This document shows positions 11,913 through 23,929 of a stretch of 64,000 bases of DNA, piece after piece. Positions within the stretch are counted from its first letter, which is position 1; the number at the start of each line of letters is the position of its first letter. Source of the DNA: Ascaris suum (taxonomy: Eukaryota > Nematoda > Chromadorea > Rhabditida > Ascarididae); contig CM024187.1 in the NCBI GenBank assembly GCA_013433145.1, positions 2,186,826-2,250,825 of the forward strand, written 5' to 3'. The position numbers were made by a program, and so were the translations under genes. The notes below the pieces were generated by a model. It worked only from the letters and a program-made list of their open reading frames with translations, was not told the origin of the DNA and ran no database searches.

Positions 11913-14900
11913 TGATACAAACTTCGATGCCATATGATCAATCGTCTAACTGTTCGTTGTTGTCACTTTTTACGAACCCTCTTCGATTGTTTGTGTTAAT
12001 AGGTGATAAAAATTTGGTGGCGCTGATCGCTCTGCCCCCCCCCCCAAAAAAAAAAACCCCCCCTTCAGAAGCTCTCATCTGTGTAATGTAACATAGTGCT
12101 GAAGGCAATGTAACGGCATAGTTATGGAAGCGAGAGGGTGAGCATTGCCGATTCAATTAATTCGAGCGAAGTTTATCTTTCACAGTGATCTTTTAAACGT
12201 TTTCTTTACTCCATTGCTATCCACTTACCAAAGAATATTCTTCAGTTGGAATGAAAAGAGATGTCGATTCAGCATTATATCTGTTTATGAATTCTATAGT
12301 TGAGATGAGGTAAATATTATATGATTTGTTGTAGTTGAACCTATTGTAGACAAATTCACTGAGGCGCTGTCGCTATAAAATAGAATAAAATGCATCGAAA
12401 TCCAATACTGGATAAGCGTTTCTTTCACAGTTGTTTTTTCTAGATGAATGTGCACTGAAGAAAATCAGTTTTTTTTTTTTTTTTAAATCCAAGGAAAAAT
12501 TAAGACCAACGATCAATACGAACTTCCTGGAAATATTAGAGCGTGGATTTTTTTTTCATCATTTTAGCCTAATGCATTGCTATGTTTCTCGCTTACAATG
12601 TTGAAATAATGATAGCGTTGTGAAGTATATTTTGACGACAATTGAAATATTCCTGAAAGCATAACGTCCTGTTGTTTAAAATAGATTTAAAGCAGCTTCT
12701 ATCTGTGAATATCTTTTCAGCATACGACTACTTAGATTATTCCAAGTCATTAAGACTGTTTTTTCTTGCCGCCCAATCGTGCATATGACGTTGTTCGAAT
12801 TATAAGTTGTCACACAGGCGTTAGTGTTGGATAAAGATTAATTTGAGGAACTCTGAGTTAAATTTCATAAAAAGCATTTTTTTTTTCTTATCAAAGATAA
12901 CACACGGTTAGGTCATATGCTGTATCAGGATACGTCCTTATGATTTTGCATTTCATCGATTAGGGATAGAGTGATATGAATCTTATTTTGCGTAGTCGAC
13001 GGCATTTGTTCTCTTCAGTTGAGCAAATGGTTCAGTCTCTGCGCTCGTTGAGATGAAAGTAAGCGTTGCAAGTCCAATTTGTGCATCGCTTGTTTGATTT
13101 CCTCTTCTTTTCGAGTTTAGTGCTTTTAGACGTCTTGCTATGCGTTAATTGCTCACATTATGTGCATAAATTGGGATCCAGTACAGTATAATTCGAAACA
13201 ACAATTTTTCTTTTAATGAACAGGAAGATTAATTGGTTAAGTAAGTTTATGACAGGCAGGTTGGATAGAGGTGGGGGGTAGGGGTAGGGGTGGGGGGAGG
13301 AAGCGATGAGGGGCGAGAGAGATGAGCGAGATAAATGAGCTGCCCGAACAATTTACGTTCGTAACTGTACACTCGAGAGAGACTAGAGCATATTTCATTT
13401 CAATGCTCACATGTCATCTGCTTTTCGCGAGTTGTTGATATCCGTTCAGCTCATTTTCCAGAAAACACTTATATCCGCGAACTACGCTATTAAACACATG
13501 CGATTTTTTGTTATTCATAATGCTTTACCATACTTATTATATTTCAACGTTGAATTATTTAATGATATTGATCTAATGCTTCTATTGACTTGTATTTTGA
13601 ACTTTTTTATGCGATTTTTTTTTTCATTTCAACACGATGTCGTTTATTCTGAAGAAAAATAAATAAATAAATAACGGAGTGCTATGCATAAAATATTTGT
13701 AACTTCCGTCTCTCTTTTCATTCTTTAAAAAAAATTTCTCTCTTTTGTCTTGTAATTGAGAACTTGGCTATTGTTTTCCGTAAACGCCTGCTCATCACCT
13801 AAACTTGATTGCTCACATTGAAAATCCAATGCATTAATGCTACAAAAAAATTTTCAAATCTTCTGCTTTTTTTTCATTTTATTGTGACGATAAAGAGGGA
13901 ACAAGGAATTTGTTGGAAGGAACGTCGATGATTTCAAAAAACTTTGAGTACAATTGCTTTAAGAAAATTCTCTTGAGACGAGTAAAGAGAGGGATTGAGG
14001 AGAAAGAGAGAGATAGAGAGGAGGAGAGAAAGAAGAGAGAGAAAATGGGACTATAAAACTGCAAACAGTATTTTTCATTTCATATAAAGGCAGTGTAGTT
14101 TTTTTCCAGTCGCCACATCGAGATTAAAACCTCTTTCAGGAAGATTGCTGAAAGCGTTGTTTTCCCCTCTTTCTCTTTTTTTTTTTCGCTCGCATGCGGT
14201 CGAAGGTTGTGAAGGAAGTGGTCGAAAGCAGCGATTAGGCATCGCTAAGAACATAATTGAGTCGTCGATTTTCCTTCATAATTCTTCGTGATTATATGAG
14301 TTCGTTAAAAACATCCTCCATTTAAACGTACACTACTAAGCCAACTTCACAATCTTTTTTTTTCTATATTTTTACAATTGTAGTGCTTTTCATTCGGTGA
14401 AATATTTCGATTTTATTCTAGTGATGATGTTTTCCATAGGAAAGCCACTAGAAATTCGTTTCCCTTTTTTTGTTTCGTTTGTAAATGAAAAATTTATAAT
14501 ATAACAATTATTTAACTTGCAAATTTCTCATCTCGACGGGTTAACCATAATTTTTAAGTAATCGGTTTTTTTTTCTCTATGATATTTACCTACGATGTTT
14601 TTGTGTTCGTGAAATTCGCTTTCTCATCTTGGAATGTTTTCATGCCTATTCTTGTTTGGGCGGAATTTCCCGTGGCGTGTTGGTTGAATTTTACCGCCCA
14701 TTAGACGTGGAACGGGAAGGAAGAGATCGAGAAGACACTATCCTCTTAACCTATGAGGATTTTTTTAGGAATTTGGAATCTCTCCTAAGTTTGTGTTTTT
14801 TTTCACTTGCGAAGGTACATGATTCTACTTTTCTAGTGAAGTGCTGCGTTTTCAAAACATTGCATCACATTAAAATTGTTCTTTTATTTCGTCCAAAAAT

Positions 14901-15010
14901 TCGAAAATTTTCTCCAATTGCCCTCAAATTTCAGTTAGGATAATGAGCAATATGCACTCCTCACCATTTTGAAAGTCTTGTATGCTTAAAAGTTCTTTGT
15001 TGTGTCCGAA

Positions 15011-15205
15011 ATGGAACTGCAAAAGCATTCCATAGAGCTTATATTGTTGATTCTGTTTCTGTGCAGATCTGTAATATATTGTGGATGTACGAGATCTGAG
15101 GTAGCATCTCTGAAGGCTTTATTCTCTCCCATCCGTGAACGAAGCACTTCGCCTAGCGTTGACGCACTAGAACGTTTTACAAACAATGATGAGAAGATAG
15201 AATAG
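15011..15205 (+). CDS. Possible small secreted protein ORF, 64 residues
   Basis: From the ATG at 15011 the frame begins MELQKHSIELILLILFLC, a convincing signal-peptide core, and continues CRSVIYCGCTRSE to a polar C-terminal half, ending NNDEKIE at TAG. If cleaved near the Cys-rich part the mature peptide would be about 40 residues with few cysteines. I do not recognise a family, and no dibasic-flanked amidated peptide is visible. A minus-strand frame also covers the segment. An internal CTGTGCAG (acceptor-like) and GAGGTAGC (donor-like) mean part of it could instead be an exon. Confidence 0.3.
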   Translation: MELQKHSIELILLILFLCRSVIYCGCTRSEVASLKALFSPIRERSTSPSVDALERFTNNDEKIE

Positions 15206-18200
15206 TGGTTAAACTTCGGAGAGGATCCCCTTTATGGCGATCATGACTCTGATGGCATGAGAATATGAGCAGGTATATTTGATAGGATTCAATTCGATAT
15301 TGGCACGTTAATGAGTGCTCATATTTTTGTACTTTTAATTCAGAGGCATTTAATTTGATAGTAGTGGACGATTATAATTGTTTTTTAAAAGTTTTCAAGG
15401 GCCAAAAAATTTCATTCGATAACGGTCTTAGGCAAATCGCAGCCCACAGTTTCTACTAAACAGGCTATCGCAGAGCAGATCGTTGCACTGAGTTATCGCA
15501 GAAACGAATCGATTTCGATTCGTTCCAATATACCAGTCACGTTACACAACTCCTGAAACGGTCTTTGATCAGTATGCGAGCGCAATTACCAATTACGAAC
15601 GCAGTTTTCTAGTTTTTCCTTTCTTGCAGCGAGCGTTTCAATGTTTATTGTTGAGACGAAAATTCTTCATATAAGTTAATCTAAGAATACAGTTTTTAAG
15701 TGTTATACATACTTACTTTAAGCATTCATTTAAATGTTGTTGCCTAAATCAGTCACATATTTTTAAAATGTGATTTTATCTTAGTGATTTTTTTTTTGCT
15801 TTGTTTTGCTTTTCTAATATTTCTTATTACTTTTTAATCGACTGCTTTCTGTAAAGCAAAGTAAAGTGTAAAAAGTATTCTATAAGATTCCTATAAAGTA
15901 AGTGTACTTCCGGCCTAATTATGAGCATCTGCTTCGTGTTTTTGATTTGAAACCTCTGTGGCATTGCAGAGCTCAGTTCGATCTACATTCATGTTTCAGG
16001 ATCGTTAAAGCTTTCTTAGGCATTCCATTCGGCAGCATTTTCTCCTTCACAAAGTTTGCACTGCGTTCGAGGCTTCACCCTCTTCAAATTGAATGGAAAT
16101 CAATAAATCGAACTGATGTGCTCTGTCGTTTCGCTTAACGTGTTGTTCCCCATCTGGAACTGTTTAACCATACGATGTGGTTATGGCTGGTAATTTGTCA
16201 TGCTTTAAGCGAAGCTTGGAACAGTACGATCTGTGGGCGATATCCGCTACTTGTCGGCTATGACTAAGTAAGAGTGAACGAGTTAATAGATTTAATTGTT
16301 ATCACATTTTGTCGATTCCCCATTTCAAACTTATTACTTATACTTTAAAGTCGCTATTTACAACTAGTAAAATTATTACTTATACAATTTCTTTCTATAG
16401 TAAAAGTTATAGTACAATTTATGAAAGTTTTACTAGAAAGTGTAGTATGTTTCGAGTAAATTCTAGTATAGTTTAAACAAATCTATCCCGATGAATTGGC
16501 AGCTATAATGAAAATAAACAACAATTGTTGATTTGTGAGCGAACGAGCTGCGCTTAAACGAGAATTGATTCTACGTTGACGAATTTTCGCACACAGAAGG
16601 CAACAATTACCATCCCTGGATAGATATTACACTCCGCTCACGTAGCCGACTAGTAACACACAACGTTTCATTTCGTATGTCTCCATTTATTAACATATTG
16701 GAACGCGATCAATCTACGAACCACTTGGCAGGGACGTTCGTTTTTTAGGTTGTGTTCGTCATTTGATTTTCGGAGTTTCTGCCTCAGAGATCCTTTTGAA
16801 AGCCTTCTTTTCAACGTGCTCAGTAAAACACTCTAACGCTGAAAAATTCAATATATAAATATATTTTTATGCTCACATTTATATGATATATATGTTTATT
16901 TATTTATTTATTTATTTACTTACTTATTTATTTATTTTGTTTATGTTTGTATACGTGTATGGATTCGAAATACGCATTATATTCTGATTCGTTTTTGAAT
17001 TTCTTTCACTTCTTCTATAAACTTGATGCTCTTGACATGGTAGCATACCGCTATTTGAGACCTAGGTTACCGCTGTGAAACGTTACAATAAGTCCACGCC
17101 ATCTTGACAGGTATATAACAGAAAGAGTCGTAAGAAGCAGTGTGACCAACTGAACATATCACTTGAATGTCACAAACTTTTTTGGTGGTCAGTAGTGTTC
17201 ATCCCAACTGTTTTTTTTTTTTTAATAGCAGAAAGTTCTGTTATTGCAAAAAAAACAAATTATTTCAATCTATTCAAATATTAGTGTTAGAAGGATTTGA
17301 ATTTTGCAATGAAGTTTATCTTCAATAATTGACAATTGACGTTATTTTAGCGTTTATGATAGTCGAATGCTCTTTTTTTTTCTGTTTGCAATGATTATAA
17401 AAATAGTCTTTAAGTGCTCCAAAAAAAAGCTCATGTTTTATGTGTCTCTTGGAAATCATTTTTTCTTCTGAAGAAATTTCCACTTTCGTTGTCAAGTCAC
17501 GTTTCTAGCTCCGGTAAAATCTTTCAAATTGTTCTCGATTGGCGTAACCAATAAGCGTTTTTTTTTTTTTTTTATTGCTACGAATGTAATCTCTCTGAAT
17601 TCCCGTCGAATTGAGAAAAAAAAACGAACTTCCATAAAATGTGTCTTTAAATAATCGCATTAGTTTGTTAGGCGTTCCTTGTGCAATTAGTTGATTCCAT
17701 CTTCCACGTTGTTCACTTTTCTCATTGTGTAAAGAGAAAAATACCACTTGTAAGATAGAAGCACTATAAATGCGATTCATTCTATCGTCAAATTTGTACC
17801 GCTTGAATTATAAACGTTTATGTGATGTCATACGGCGATGCGGTTCACGAATATTGAAATGACAGCAACACATCGAATGAGGTACGCACTATCGTGCAAC
17901 GCATATTGCCCTTGGAGAAGAATTTTTAAGCTCAGTTAAACCATGAATGAAGTTCATGTATTCAAAATGAAGTGAAGAATTTAGATACATAAAACAGGTG
18001 ATCGTTCAATTCAGAGGGCATCGCTGTTTATGTATTGCTGACGCGGATGAATGAATAGTAACTGAAGTGGGAAATGGTATACCAGTTGCGTACATATTGC
18101 ACGATTCTTTGTAGTGTGCTGGGAAAAGTGTTCTTCCTTTTGACAATCAAAGCACACTTTCCAATCGAAATCTTCATAACGGCGAACGCTTAAGAGCAAA

Positions 18201-21200
18201 TCCTCAAAACTTGGATTTAATGTAGCAATCATATAGTCAAATTTCTCTCTGAGTTACGAGTAAATAAATCAATGCTGAGAATAATCCACAAATTTCCCTT
18301 AATATTTTGTTGAATATGTGGGGGTATTTCCCATTTTTCTACTATTTTATTCAAGGACTTTTCTGAAAACTGCGATCTAAGAAATATGGGCTTTTCATTG
18401 AAACGTAAAGTATTTCATAAATACGCTATATTTTAATAGAATTCTAGGCGGTGTTAATTTAGGCGCAGAAAAATTTGAAGCATTTGTCACTTATTTCAAG
18501 AAGATATTTGAAGATGTAAATGACACTTCATTAAGTTTTCCAATGTAGGCTCGAGCCGATCTTAATCATTTTTTTCCGAAATCGATTTATTCCACTTCGT
18601 TATTTACTCTCTGCGCATTCAACAAAAAAAGTTTCTATCGCTCGCAAAAAAATCATTCTCTCCGTATTTTTCTTAAAGCATTTTGTTGAGGTTTTTTTGC
18701 GGGTCTTTTATTTCTGCTTTTTAATTGTTCACTTCAATATGGCGCTATTTCTTAAACTCCGAAAAATTGCCATTGTTTCTTCTTTTTTTTTTTTTTAACA
18801 GTATTGTGTCTATTGTTCTTTCAAATTGTAGACCTATTTATGTGATTTTTTTTCTTCAGTTTTTTTTTGGAACACTTAAAGCTAGTTTCAGAGTTTCTCC
18901 TCACAAGCGCTGATTTTTTTTTTGGGGGGGGGAGGGGTGGTGGGTGGGGGTTAATTTCCTTTTATGAGGGGAAATTTACAGCATCATAAAGAGTTGTATA
19001 CTACGATAATTGAGCAATAACTCTCAATGTATGGACAAATTGATGTTGTTTATATTGATTCTGCAAAATCATTCGCTAATGTTAACCATCAAAAGTTTTT
19101 GCATAAACTCTAATTTCATTGAGTTGAGAAAATGCTTGATAGGGGATTGAGTCCTTCATATCCAATCATTCATTTTCTGATCAAAATGGATAGGTTGTCT
19201 CTCTAGACCACATGTGATAAGTAATGACATCTTGGGTCATCTTTTTTCCTCATTTACGCTATAGGTGATAAATTACCTACGATGCACTATATTATGTGCT
19301 CATAATTTCAAAATTTACAACAAATGATCGATCCGTCTTTCAACGTATCACCATTCCACTGAGATCTTCAATATTAACTAGAGATGCTCTGATGCTTGGC
19401 AGCTTTGCGGTAACGTTATTACTGCTATTTAATGGTGGTGCTAATTATAATTGTTCCATTCGTCTGTCAAGTAATTCAACTATTGTCATAACCTCTCCAT
19501 CGGAGTAGAAACGCTATTATCGATGAATCTCTGCATTGGAAAGTTCGTTGTGAGGGTTATCAAATGAGGCATTTAACGCCACCAGTTAAATTATAGGTAA
19601 CATTCACTAGAATTATCTTCAACGTTTAAAAAAAGATGTCTATTCTTTGTCGTCGTTCGAATTGCAACATTGTTGTCGGTTGTGATTCCCTCATTTAGAA
19701 TGTGAGATCAGGAACTAATTTTAAAGGTATTTTAGGATTGTTTTGCACTTCTTACCTTTTTCATTTACTAGGAACGATTTGCACGCTGTTTGATCCTTTC
19801 AGGTAATTGTTCGCTTGTCCATTAAGTTGAAGTTATAGTACGCGTTAAAGCGCATATTCGCTATTCAACCATTCGAGTGTCGACGTATCAGTCCGATTTA
19901 ATTTTCTACTATTAATTTGTCAACAATTTTTGCGCATTCCTGTCGAGAGCGTCTTTATTTCTCCTCTTGTGCTCACGATCATTGTTTTAATGCATATAGT
20001 TTCAATATCGAATTCTTCGCACAATTATTTCTCGTTCACACGTTATCGCTGTTTGTATATACTTCCACAATGCACCATATCTCTTTCGATTGCCCACTTT
20101 TACTTGCAGAGGATGAGGAAGGGGTGGGGGGGGGGTGTGGGGATGATGTAGCTGTGATACGAACTGGTGCCATAAAAACTGCCACTTAATTTCCGTCTTA
20201 GGATCACTTCAGTTGAGCATTTTTCAACAATTCATTTGTCATTGGTCAAATAAGATGAAGCTTAGGATCTTAGTGAAACATATATTTGACTTTTTGGTAT
20301 TTCATTTCAACCGCTGTCGTTTGCTACCCCTCCCTCTCCTCCTCAAGAATGCGTCGTTGTTTCGATTGATGTCTTTTAATGTGTTGTATTCTTACTATTG
20401 TTCTTTTACTTCAACGTTTTTGATGAAATATTTTGCAATAGAATATTTTTGCTATCATCATTTACAGTCAATAGTTCGTCAAGTAATACTTCTTTCAGAT
20501 CTATTACTTTCGCAAACGTTGGTCGAGTTATTGCACCTGTTACGGTTCGTTAAGTTTGTATTCATCTGTGCCTCATTAGCTATGTTCCAAACAGAGTTTC
20601 TGTTGAACTTGAAATGCCCATAATCGAAATAAGAGAAACGTGAAAACTCTATCCACCTCCCCCCCTCCTCACCCCCCCCTTTTTTTAAAAAAATATATGT
20701 CGAAGTTATTTCATGTTAGAGAGAAAATGACTGGAATTCTTGCTAGAAATAATTCATAAACCGCGCGCCGGTTGAAAGAACTTCAATCTTTTCGGACATG
20801 TGCATTTGGATTTTTCAACTGTTTAGAGGAGAAATGAAGTGGAAGAGCGTTTCCCTGTTTTTCCCTCATTTGGTTTACTGGTGCATTTATAAAAGTGCAA
20901 AACCTCATCTAGTAGTTAATAATTTCATATAATTGTTTAATAAATTTTCTCATTGGTCGGTGTCATTTATATATAGAGACCTGTTTGATTAGGCACGAAA
21001 ATTAGGTGTTTATTATGTTTTCACCCATCGGGTCTGTTTTTTTTTCAAAGAAGAAGGTTCTTTTTTTTCTCTCTCTCCCTCTGAAATCACCGCAGTATTT
21101 TAAAACTTTCGAGTGAAAAAATCGTACCGAAAAACGTTGTAGAAATTCATCCCCATCTTGTAAACATATCGATCGCCACATTATTGATACGGATAAATTC

Positions 21201-22846
21201 GTCCATATCAATGAGGCGACGATATGTTTACAAAAATATATTTGCAAATTTTGACGCTCCATTTCAGTATGAGATCGCTTTTTGTTTCGTCATATTTGTT
21301 GAATTTTCCTAAAATCATATTGTTTAATTCATTTTATTGCCTTATACTTGAAATCATTCCATACGTATATTGTTTCCTCCGATTCTAAATTCGCTAACCT
21401 CAAAATTTCAAATATGCTTATTGCTTGTATTAAACTGAAATGAATTCCATGCGAAAGTTTGCTTCATTTCACGTATTTGAGATCTTTTCTTGATCGATCG
21501 TATTCCATACTTTATACAATCAACGAATCTTCGATATGTCATTGCATTATAATCATATTCGTTTCGTTTTCCTCTTATATTGCCCCGTATTATATTTTTG
21601 AAATTCGAATCGCTCGCAGATTTCCACTATTTCAATTTTATTTATACGTGGAACGCTTCTCTTATGAGAATGTTTCATTGATCCTCTCAATTGAAAATTT
21701 CATTTCATTTTTGAGGTTGATAGATTCTTATATATGAGCGATGATGAATTAGTCTTGATGATTCATGTGAATTCGTTGGCAATAGTATCGAACAGCTGTG
21801 TAACATTTGGAGATTGTTGTTCGCATATTTCTAATCTTTGATATTATATTTTTCCTTATAGATTATTACAATTGGGACGTTTAACTACATAGGAAGGAGG
21901 TGTGTTGAGAGTGCCTTTTTGTATGTTTTAGATGTTTTCAGCAAGAGATAGAGTATGCGGCCGAAGTTGCGATACGTCATCTCATCTCTTTACTCTTCGC
22001 AACGATAGCTTCACCAAACTGTGCGAATATCTAACTACTCCTTTATCAAATCTATTGTTCATATCGTTTTGCTGATCTTGCCAGTAATAAAAAAACAATA
22101 GTGCTTCCGGTGCGGAAGTGGAGCAAAGAGGTCACTCTGTTGCTGTATTGAACAATTTCGAAACTCTACAATATGATAACTTCAAAATCTCATCGCTTAC
22201 ATTCTCAGAACATCATCACGTCTAATTATATGAGTTCAGTTTTGCTAAGATGTCAAAAATTATTTAGTCTGATGTCGTCGCAATTTGCTGTTGAAAAATA
22301 AATTCATAGATTTTTGAAATAAAATTAAAATATATGAAAATAATAAATTTTCATTCACTTATGAAATATATTAAGACTAATTGGTTATTTGATTATCTGC
22401 ATCGCCATATTTCTGCTTTTTTTTTTTCTATTGTTAACACCAGATGCTATGTCTTTCTTGCTTGAAAGCGTTTTTCCGAGTAAGTTTCATCTATTTCCGG
22501 AGCAAGTTTCATCTTTTTGTTTTTCAGGAGCAAGTTTCAAAATTCATCTTGATGGTTCGTATTTCTATAATCTTATCTCGATAACTGCGGCGAAAAAGAG
22601 GGCAAATATTAGTAGCGAAAATATGAGCTCATTTCCTGATGAGATCACTGTTCTCATTTCGACGTTGCATGAACTGAGAGTGTTTAATTTACAGCGATAG
22701 TGATGATCTATGTTTGCACCACGAGGCACAGTTTGTATTAGTTGGACGTGTCAGTGCACATGTAAAGTTTATTGTTAGCGATTCCTCTTGGAAAGATGGC
22801 GTTGAGTGGGGTTTTTTTTTTTTTTTGCTTGCAGAGTAAATAGCTA

Positions 22847-22983
22847 ATGACTGCAGCTGCAGTGAACGTTCGAGATGGTCAAACTCAATCAGATAGTTGT
22901 CGTCCTTTAAAGCGTGAGCGAGAGACGAGCTTCTTCGAGAGACTTCAGACGTCTGCGTCGATGGATATATCTACTGGGTGTCA
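22847..22983 (+). CDS. Candidate alternative first coding exon (start MTAAAVNVRDG)
   Basis: After a 16-base T tract and GCTTGCAG (acceptor ends 22834), possibly a trans-splice site, an ATG at 22847 starts MTAAAVNVRDGQTQ, then LKRERETSFFERLQTSASMD. The exon ends at a good donor, GTAAGG (22984). It is GC-richer than its surroundings and coding-like. It ends in phase 2, which does not fit the 25532 exon directly, so either another exon intervenes or it belongs to a different transcript. Confidence 0.4.
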
Positions 22984-23835
22984 GTAAGGTTGGTACTAGC
23001 TTTTAATGAAATGTTTTTCGAAGAAAATTTGTTTCGTCTTTTACTTTGCGAGTAGCGCATTTCATTTGCATCACTTATTGCAAACTTATTCTTTGAAAAT
23101 GTTGTGCTCTAAGAAACCATGTGAAAGAGGGAGAGAGAAGGGAAGCGAGAATGAAAAGTGTTGGCAAAAAGTGATTATACAACTTTGTTGCAGAGTGTTG
23201 GTCTCTGCAGAAGTACAACTCATAGAGGTGTAATCAGTCGTTATAAGCGATTTGCCAGTTGTGACAAGGTTTGTTTGATTGTTCAGAGAAATTTTCTCTC
23301 TCATTGCTCGCATTAGCATTTATAGGATATTCTAGCTTAACGTCAATATTCGGTCATAAGATAATATTAATTCCGTTTTCAATAATAAAATTCACTTAAA
23401 TGTGGAATTATTTTCGTAAATTTGCATACTATGTTTGGAAATAATATATCGATTTTATGATAACATAGCAAATTGGAACGTTACTTTTATCATCGAACAA
23501 CTTGCTATGCTGAAAAACTTATACTGCATAAATTTTAAAAAAAAATAGAACACGAATTTTTTTTATTTTTATGTTTTACAATAAAGAAAATAATTACTAG
23601 ACACACAAAAAAAAAAAAAACTTCAATGCCCACATGCAGTTTAGTGCAAAAATCCACTCAATTCTCGAGAATAACAAAGTACATCTCATATATTGTTTAG
23701 TGATAATACGTATGTTTATTGTCATTTTCGATGAATTTTTTTTTTCGAATTTCTTATGTGGAAAAGAAAAAGTTTATTTCATGCTTTTATCTATATTATA
23801 GGCTATACAAGCTGGAAACTCGGAAATGAAAGAAA

Positions 23836-23929
23836 ATGTCACAACCTTCATCAACTTCAACAGAATTGTTTGTGATGGCATCGCGAGGTGTACCTCCAGA
23901 AAACCACGGACGCACGTTTGCGCATGGTC
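23836..23929 (+). CDS. Candidate first coding exon of the DENN gene (start MSQPSSTST)
   Basis: An ATG in good context (GAAAATGTC) opens a frame MSQPSSTSTELFVMASRG, then PPENHGRTFAHG. It lies 32 bases downstream of an acceptor-like CTATATTATAG at 23804, which could be a spliced-leader site. Ending at GTGAAC (23930) leaves one base, which completes a Gln codon with the first two bases of the 25532 exon. The same frame runs on to a stop at 23977 if no splice occurs. A minus-strand frame also crosses this segment, so the call is provisional. Confidence 0.38.

Larger units (their letters stand above)
10657..22834. other. Long stretch without a confirmed gene
   Basis: Twelve kilobases between the receptor stop and the first candidate DENN exon. 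It contains the GC-richer patch at 11661, the secreted-like ORF at 15011, G/T and C/A homopolymer pairs (12036, 18914), purine-rich GA runs near 13980-14045 and G-rich runs near 13270 and 20120. The longest open frames, such as 20213-20623, are AT-biased and look random. Confidence 0.55.

Noticed and set aside
14629..14943. Plus frame starting MECFHAYSCLGG
   Set aside because: Some coding-like bias in the first half, but no splice sites, conserved motif or partner exon.
18011..18232. Minus frame with CFDCQKEEH resembling the start of a retroviral-type zinc knuckle
   Set aside because: The fourth zinc ligand is absent at the required spacing and there is no adjoining retroelement sequence.
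20213..20623. 136-codon plus frame, hydrophobic
   Set aside because: Leu/Phe/Ser composition is that of AT-rich random DNA; no splice partners and no family motif.
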